A DNA stretch of 64,000 nucleotides. Source: Nonomuraea turcica. GTDB taxonomy: Bacteria; Actinomycetota; Actinomycetes; Streptosporangiales; Streptosporangiaceae. Positions 59,932 through 64,000 of the stretch are shown piece after piece. The stretch covers positions 310,001-374,000 of the forward strand of contig NZ_JAUZQF010000011.1 of NCBI RefSeq assembly GCF_030718205.1, given 5' to 3'. A program made the translations under genes and the position numbers. Within the stretch, counting starts at the first letter, position 1, and every line of letters begins with the position of its first letter. Below the pieces are notes generated by a model. It had not been told where the DNA came from and did not search any database. It worked only from the letters and a program-made list of their open reading frames with translations.

Positions 59932-61410
59932 GTGACCGAGCAAACGCTGGGCCAGCTGGCCGAGGAGTCCTGGGACCGCTTCGACGATCACGACGCGACA
60001 TTCTACGAGGGCGTCTGGCACCGCCATCACACGCTTGCCGAGCGGGCGCGCCGGATGTGCGGCGGGTTCGCGGCGGCGGGCATCAGGCCCGGCGACCGAG
60101 TGGTCGTGATGATGGCCAACTCGCCCGAGGTGCCGCTGATCTACCAGGCGCTGTGGGCGGCGGGCGCGGTCGTGACGCCGGTGGTGTTCCTGGTCGGAGC
60201 CGAGGAGCTGCGGCACATCCTCCTCGACAGCGGCGCGGCGGCGATCGTCACCTCCCCTGAGCTGGAGGAGACCGTGCGGGCGGCCGGCGTCGACCTCCCC
60301 GTCTACGTGGACACGGCCGAGCTGGAACGGGCGTCCGAGCACGAGACGGTCCGCAGGGACCCCGGCGACCTGGCCGCGCTCATGTACACGGGCGGCACCA
60401 CAGGCAAGGCGAAAGGCGTCATGCTGAGCCACCGCGGCCTCTGGCAGGTCGGCAAGGACGCCTGGGACATGTCCCACCAGGAGGGCAAGAACCGCGCGAT
60501 CGTGCCGGTGCCGCTGTCCCACGCGTACGGGATGATCATCACGGTGGCCTCGATGCACGCCACGGAGCCGCAGCAGGCCGTGCTCATGCGCTGGTTCGAG
60601 CCGAAGGCGTTCCTCCAGCTGGCCGCCGAGCAGCGCGTCCAGTACGGCACCGTCGTGCCCGCCATGCTCCAGATGCTGCTGGCCGAGCCGCTGGAGTCGC
60701 ACCCGCTACCCGACCTGTCCTACCTCACCTGCGGGGCCGCGCCGCTCGGCAAGGAGCTGCTGGAGGAGTTCGAGCGCAGGATGCCCGGCGTGCAGATTCT
60801 CGAGGGGTACGGCCTGACCGAGACCAGCGCCGTCACCACGTTCAACCCGCCCGGCCGGCGCCGGATCGGCAGCGTCGGCCTGCCGCTGCCCGGCTACACG
60901 ATCACCATTCGCGACGGCGAGGGCGAGCCCATGGAGGTCGGGGACGTCGGCGAGATCTGCGTGTCGGGCGAGTCCCTGATGCTCGGCTACTGGGGCGAGC
61001 ACGAGCCCGACCCTGACGGCACCGCGCTGGTCGGCGAGGAGCTGCGGACCGGTGACATCGGCTGCGTGGACGACGACGGCTACCTCTACATCGTGGACAG
61101 GAAGAAGGACCTGATCATCCGCGGCGGCTTCAACGTGTTCCCGCGCGACGTCGAGGACGCGCTCAACCAGCACCCCGACGTGGTGATGTCGGGGGTGGTC
61201 GGCCGGCCCGAGCCGCGCATCGGGGAGGAGGTCGTGGCGTTCGTTCAGCTCAGGCCGGGCGGTACGGCCACGGCCGAGGAGCTGATCGAGTGGGCCCGCG
61301 ACCGGGTCGGCCGGGTGAAATACCCGCGTGAGATCCGGTTCGTCGAGGCGATCCCGGTCACGAGCGTGCTCAAGCTCGACCGCAAGGCGCTGCGGGCCCG
61401 CCTGCCCTGA
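59932..61410 (+). CDS. Acyl-CoA ligase (class I adenylate-forming enzyme)
   Basis: The 492-residue protein has the P-loop 'MYTGGTTGKAKGV' (residues 151-163), 'YGLTETSAVTTFNPPG', the aspartate motif 'RTGDIGCVDDDGYLYIVDRK', the hinge 'RKKDLIIRGGFNVFPRDVED' and the C-terminal catalytic Lys in 'TSVLKLDRKALR'. It should activate a fatty or aromatic acid as the AMP ester and then the CoA thioester in the cytosol. GTG 59932 is preferred; ATG 59872 gives a 20-residue extension without a ribosome-binding site. The upstream AT-rich leader carries a promoter and an inverted repeat. Confidence 0.93.
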   Translation: MTEQTLGQLAEESWDRFDDHDATFYEGVWHRHHTLAERARRMCGGFAAAGIRPGDRVVVMMANSPEVPLIYQALWAAGAVVTPVVFLVGAEELRHILLDSGAAAIVTSPELEETVRAAGVDLPVYVDTAELERASEHETVRRDPGDLAALMYTGGTTGKAKGVMLSHRGLWQVGKDAWDMSHQEGKNRAIVPVPLSHAYGMIITVASMHATEPQQAVLMRWFEPKAFLQLAAEQRVQYGTVVPAMLQMLLAEPLESHPLPDLSYLTCGAAPLGKELLEEFERRMPGVQILEGYGLTETSAVTTFNPPGRRRIGSVGLPLPGYTITIRDGEGEPMEVGDVGEICVSGESLMLGYWGEHEPDPDGTALVGEELRTGDIGCVDDDGYLYIVDRKKDLIIRGGFNVFPRDVEDALNQHPDVVMSGVVGRPEPRIGEEVVAFVQLRPGGTATAEELIEWARDRVGRVKYPREIRFVEAIPVTSVLKLDRKALRARLP

Positions 61411-61439
61411 AGATCTATCGCAGGATCGCGAAGCGAGGT

Positions 61440-61479
61440 CAGACACATCTCCATTCCGTGATAAGTGTTGACGTGTCTG
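61440..61479. promoter_or_regulatory. Inverted repeat upstream of the DUF4190 gene
   Basis: CAGACAC (61440-61446) and GTGTCTG (61473-61479) are perfect arms 26 bp apart, the right arm abutting the ribosome-binding site GGAGGTGAAG of the next gene. It may be an operator or a leader hairpin. Confidence 0.35.
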
Positions 61480-61488
61480 GAGGTGAAG

Positions 61489-61845
61489 ATGAGTCAGCAA
61501 GATCCGTCGGGGTATCCATCTCAGCCCTATGGCGCCCCCTACGGCGAGCAGCCGCCCCCGGGCTACGGCTACGGATACGGCTATCCTCCGCCCCCGCGCA
61601 GCCAGGGACCGAGCGCCAACGCCATCGTCTCGCTCGTCCTCAACCTTCTCGCCGTCGTGTCCTGCTGCAACATCCTCGGGATCCCCGGCGCGATCCTCGC
61701 CGGGATGGCGATCAGCCGGGCGTCCCGTGAGCCCGAGCGCGCACGTACCATGGTGATTTGGAGCTGGGTCCTGCTGGGGCTCGGCTTCGCGCTGGGGGTC
61801 GCCCTCTTCCTCTTCCTCGGCCTCAGCGGATACCTCAACGACTGA
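61489..61845 (+). CDS. DUF4190 membrane protein with a Tyr/Pro/Gly-rich N-terminus
   Basis: The 118-residue protein has a low-complexity cytosolic N-terminus ('YPSQPYGAPYGEQPPPGYGY') and two membrane helices ('AIVSLVLNLLAVVSCCNILG', 'VIWSWVLLGLGFALGVALFL'), the DUF4190 layout. A Cys pair lies in the first helix. Start ATG 61489 follows GGAGGTGAAG. Function unknown. Confidence 0.88.
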   Translation: MSQQDPSGYPSQPYGAPYGEQPPPGYGYGYGYPPPPRSQGPSANAIVSLVLNLLAVVSCCNILGIPGAILAGMAISRASREPERARTMVIWSWVLLGLGFALGVALFLFLGLSGYLND

Positions 61846-61913
61846 TTGCCCGATCGGGGACTGTTCCTGCCGTCGTGTGTGTTGGATAAGGGTCACCCGT
61901 AGGAAGGATGTCC

Positions 61914-63560
61914 GTGAACGACGGCCCGCTCATCGTCCAGTCGGACAAAACGCTGCTGCTCGAGGTCGACCACGACAAGGCCGACGAATGCCGCAAGGCG
62001 ATCGCACCGTTCGCCGAGCTCGAGCGTGCTCCCGAGCATGTGCACACCTACCGCGTCACCCCGCTGGCCCTGTGGAACGCCCGCGCCGCCGGCCATGACG
62101 CCGAGCAGGTCATCGACGCGCTGATCAGCTTCAGCCGCTACCCGGTGCCGCACGCGCTGCTCGTCGACGTCGCCGAGACCATGGCCCGCTACGGCCGGCT
62201 GCGGCTGGAGAAGGACCCGGTCAACGGCCTGGTCCTGACCTCCACCGACCGCGCCGTGCTGGAGGAGGTGCTGCGGTCCAAGAAGATCCAGCCGATGCTG
62301 GGCGATCGGCTCGGCGCCGACTCCGTCATCGTGCACCCGAGCGACCGCGGCAACGTCAAGCAGGCGCTGCTCAAGCTGGGCTGGCCCGCGGAAGACCTGG
62401 CCGGCTACGTCGACGGCGAGGCGCATCCGATCAAGCTGGTGCAGGACGGCTGGGGGCTGCGGCCCTACCAGCAGGAGGCGGCCGACGCCTTCTGGCACGG
62501 CGGCTCCGGCGTGGTCGTGCTGCCGTGCGGCGCGGGCAAGACCATCGTCGGCGCGGCCGCGATGGCCCACGCCCAGGCCACCACGCTGATCCTGGTCACC
62601 AACACCGTCTCGGCCCACCAGTGGAAGACCGAGCTGCTCAAGCGCACCTCGCTGACCGAGGACGAGATCGGCGAATACTCCGGCTCGAAGAAGGAGATCC
62701 GCCCGGTCACCATCGCTACCTACCAGGTGATGACCACCAGGCGGAAGGGCGTCTACAGCCACCTGGAGCTGTTCGACGCGCGCGACTGGGGCCTGGTCGT
62801 CTACGACGAGGTGCACCTGCTGCCCGCGCCGATCTTCCGCATGACCGCCGATCTGCAGGCCCGCAGGCGGGTCGGGCTGACCGCGACGCTGGTGCGCGAG
62901 GACGGGCGCGAGGGCGACGTCTTCTCGCTCATCGGTCCCAAGCGCTACGACGCGCCCTGGAAGGAGATGGAAAACCAGGGCTGGATCGCGCCCGCCGACT
63001 GCGTCGAGGTCCGCGTCACGCTGACGGACGAGGAGCGGCTGGCGTACGCGATGGCCGAGCCGGAGGAGCGCTACCGCTTCTGCGCCACCACGCCGTCCAA
63101 GACCCACGTGACCGAGGCGCTGGTCCGGCGGCACCTGGGTGAGCAGGTGCTGGTCATCGGACAATACATCGACCAGCTCGACGAGCTCGGCGAGCACCTC
63201 AACGCGCCGGTCATCAAGGGCGAGACCAGGGTCAAGGAGCGCGAGCGCCTCTACCAGGCCTTCCGCGACAAGGAGATCCAGGTGCTGGTGGTGTCGAAGG
63301 TGGCCAACTTCTCCATCGACCTGCCGGAGGCGGCTATCGCGATCCAGGTCTCGGGGACGTTCGGCTCCCGGCAGGAGGAGGCCCAGCGGCTCGGGCGGGT
63401 GCTGCGGCCCAAGGCCGACGGCGGGGGCGCCCGGTTCTACACCGTGGTCAGCAGGGACACGGTGGACCAGGAGTTCGCGGCGCATCGGCAGCGCTTCCTG
63501 GCCGAGCAGGGCTACGCCTACTCGATCATCGACGCCGACGACGTGCTCGGCGGCGTGTGA
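61914..63560 (+). CDS. XPB-type DNA repair helicase
   Basis: The 548-residue protein is a superfamily 2 DNA helicase of the XPB family, with 3'-5' unwinding linked to nucleotide excision repair. An N-terminal damage-recognition-like domain precedes the motor: Q-like 'GLRPYQQEAADAFW', Walker A 'PCGAGKT', DEVH box 'YDEVHLLPAP', 'LTATLVREDGREGD' and motif VI 'QRLGRVLRP'. The C-terminus is 'YAYSIIDADDVLGGV'. GTG 61914 is chosen because AGGAAGG sits six bases before it; ATG 61908 is too close. A GC hairpin follows the stop. Confidence 0.95.
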   Translation: MNDGPLIVQSDKTLLLEVDHDKADECRKAIAPFAELERAPEHVHTYRVTPLALWNARAAGHDAEQVIDALISFSRYPVPHALLVDVAETMARYGRLRLEKDPVNGLVLTSTDRAVLEEVLRSKKIQPMLGDRLGADSVIVHPSDRGNVKQALLKLGWPAEDLAGYVDGEAHPIKLVQDGWGLRPYQQEAADAFWHGGSGVVVLPCGAGKTIVGAAAMAHAQATTLILVTNTVSAHQWKTELLKRTSLTEDEIGEYSGSKKEIRPVTIATYQVMTTRRKGVYSHLELFDARDWGLVVYDEVHLLPAPIFRMTADLQARRRVGLTATLVREDGREGDVFSLIGPKRYDAPWKEMENQGWIAPADCVEVRVTLTDEERLAYAMAEPEERYRFCATTPSKTHVTEALVRRHLGEQVLVIGQYIDQLDELGEHLNAPVIKGETRVKERERLYQAFRDKEIQVLVVSKVANFSIDLPEAAIAIQVSGTFGSRQEEAQRLGRVLRPKADGGGARFYTVVSRDTVDQEFAAHRQRFLAEQGYAYSIIDADDVLGGV

Positions 63561-63570
63561 CGAATGACCC

Positions 63571-63590
63571 GGCCGCTCGCCCGAGCGGCC
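63571..63590 (+). terminator. Hairpin terminator after XPB
   Basis: GGCCGCTCG-CC-CGAGCGGCC is a perfect 9-bp stem with a 2-nt loop, 10 bp after the XPB stop. No U-run follows. Confidence 0.65.
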
Positions 63591-63771
63591 GAGCATTCAG
63601 CGTGGTGTCACGTCCACGAGACTCCGCGGGCCGTCGACAAGCGAACCACCCCCCTCACCAGCGTCCTATCACGCCGCCTGCGACATACCCTCATGATCCA
63701 GCAAATCCACCTGATATGCCCGATTTTTTCGGTATTCGCGTATTGCTCCACACCAGAGGGTTCTGTCGCGT

Positions 63772-63786
63772 TCGTTACGTTAACGA
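63772..63786. promoter_or_regulatory. Small inverted repeat in the AT-richer gap after XPB
   Basis: TCGTTA-CGT-TAACGA is a perfect 6-3-6 repeat, 8 bp beyond the stop of the leftward membrane protein gene. The 63591-63794 gap is AT-richer than its surroundings and shows no gene. The repeat may act as that gene's terminator or as an operator. Confidence 0.25.
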
Positions 63787-63794
63787 GGGCATGC

Positions 63795-64000
63795 CTACCG
63801 GACCAACATTCCGCCGAGGAACAGCACACCCTCCGCGACGATCCACGCGATCACGGCGGCGCCCATGATCCGCCCGAACGCACGCGGGTCATGCCTCGCC
63901 CCCGGGAGCAGCCACGCGGCGGCCGTGCAGCAGGCGGCGAGCGCGGCGAACAGACTGGACACCGTGGAGACCGCGCCCAGGCGCTGAGAGCAGGTGGACG
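63795..64000 (-). CDS. C-terminal end of a membrane protein (5' end outside window)
   Basis: An open frame on the minus strand runs from the window edge to TAG at 63797-63795. The 67 visible residues contain two hydrophobic segments ('STVSSLFAALAACCTAAAWL' and 'IMGAAVIAWIVAEGVLFLGG') separated by 'PGARHDPRAFGR', and end 'MLVR'. This is clearly the tail of a polytopic membrane protein; the family cannot be told from this piece. Confidence 0.7.
   Translation of the reverse strand, partial: STCSQRLGAVSTVSSLFAALAACCTAAAWLLPGARHDPRAFGRIMGAAVIAWIVAEGVLFLGGMLVR

Overview
This is chromosome from a high-GC Gram-positive actinomycete. The inference rests on uniformly GC-rich third codon positions, frequent GTG/TTG starts, many start/stop overlaps (ATGA, GTGA, TGATG) and actinobacterial families (DUF3027, DUF2530, WXG100, MmyB-type regulators, XPB helicase, dynamin-like GTPase pair). 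Protein style suggests Streptosporangiaceae (Nonomuraea-like), from recognition rather than a search. I see no transposase, integrase, CRISPR array, rRNA or tRNA.

Layout. 0-4.2 kb: regulators (end of an MmyB-type regulator, LysR, PucR/CdaR) with an aldo/keto reductase, a secreted peptide and an EF-hand protein. 4.2-10.8 kb: a secreted protein, MMPL and MFS transporters and small envelope proteins. 10.9-14.6 kb: IclR regulator followed by a coupled homogentisate catabolic operon (homogentisate dioxygenase, unknown protein, fumarylacetoacetase). 14.7-17.5 kb: L,D-transpeptidase lipoprotein and an NfeD/SPFH pair. 17.5-19.8 kb: an ECF sigma factor with a membrane-anchored partner, then a frameshifted AbiEii-type nucleotidyltransferase with a small partner gene. 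19.8-23.5 kb: a Gfo/Idh/MocA oxidoreductase and the tdh-kbl threonine degradation pair. 23.6-25.9 kb: a type VII secretion-type toxin locus with WXG100-like protein, T7SS-associated/immunity candidate, ADP-ribosyltransferase toxin and YbaB-like protein. 26-29.6 kb: LysR, a second sigma/anchored-protein pair paralogous to the first, MFS. 29.6-37.4 kb: leftward genes for a dynamin-like GTPase pair, a response regulator-kinase-response regulator set and L-2-hydroxyglutarate oxidase.

37.5-47.3 kb: a small protein preceded by a duplicated leader peptide, a beta-propeller protein, MATE and aldo/keto reductase genes diverging from a symmetric promoter/operator, RNA 2',3'-cyclic phosphodiesterase, MFS with its MarR regulator, a purine permease, DUF2530 and a peptidase-like lipoprotein. 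47.4-54.6 kb: a conserved actinobacterial block with a 1011-residue sacsin/Hsp90-like ATPase, DUF3027, MFS, long cold-shock protein and HAD phosphatase. 54.7-64 kb: small membrane proteins, TetR, a helicase-associated-domain protein, a short NTPase-like protein, an AT-rich intergenic patch, an acyl-CoA ligase, DUF4190, XPB helicase, and the C-terminal end of a membrane protein cut by the window edge.

The best candidates for undescribed biology are the T7SS ADP-ribosyltransferase locus, the unknown protein between homogentisate dioxygenase and fumarylacetoacetase (a possible non-GST maleylacetoacetate isomerase), the duplicated leader peptide at 37.5 kb, and the palindromic operators at 1.5, 40.4 and 59.8 kb.
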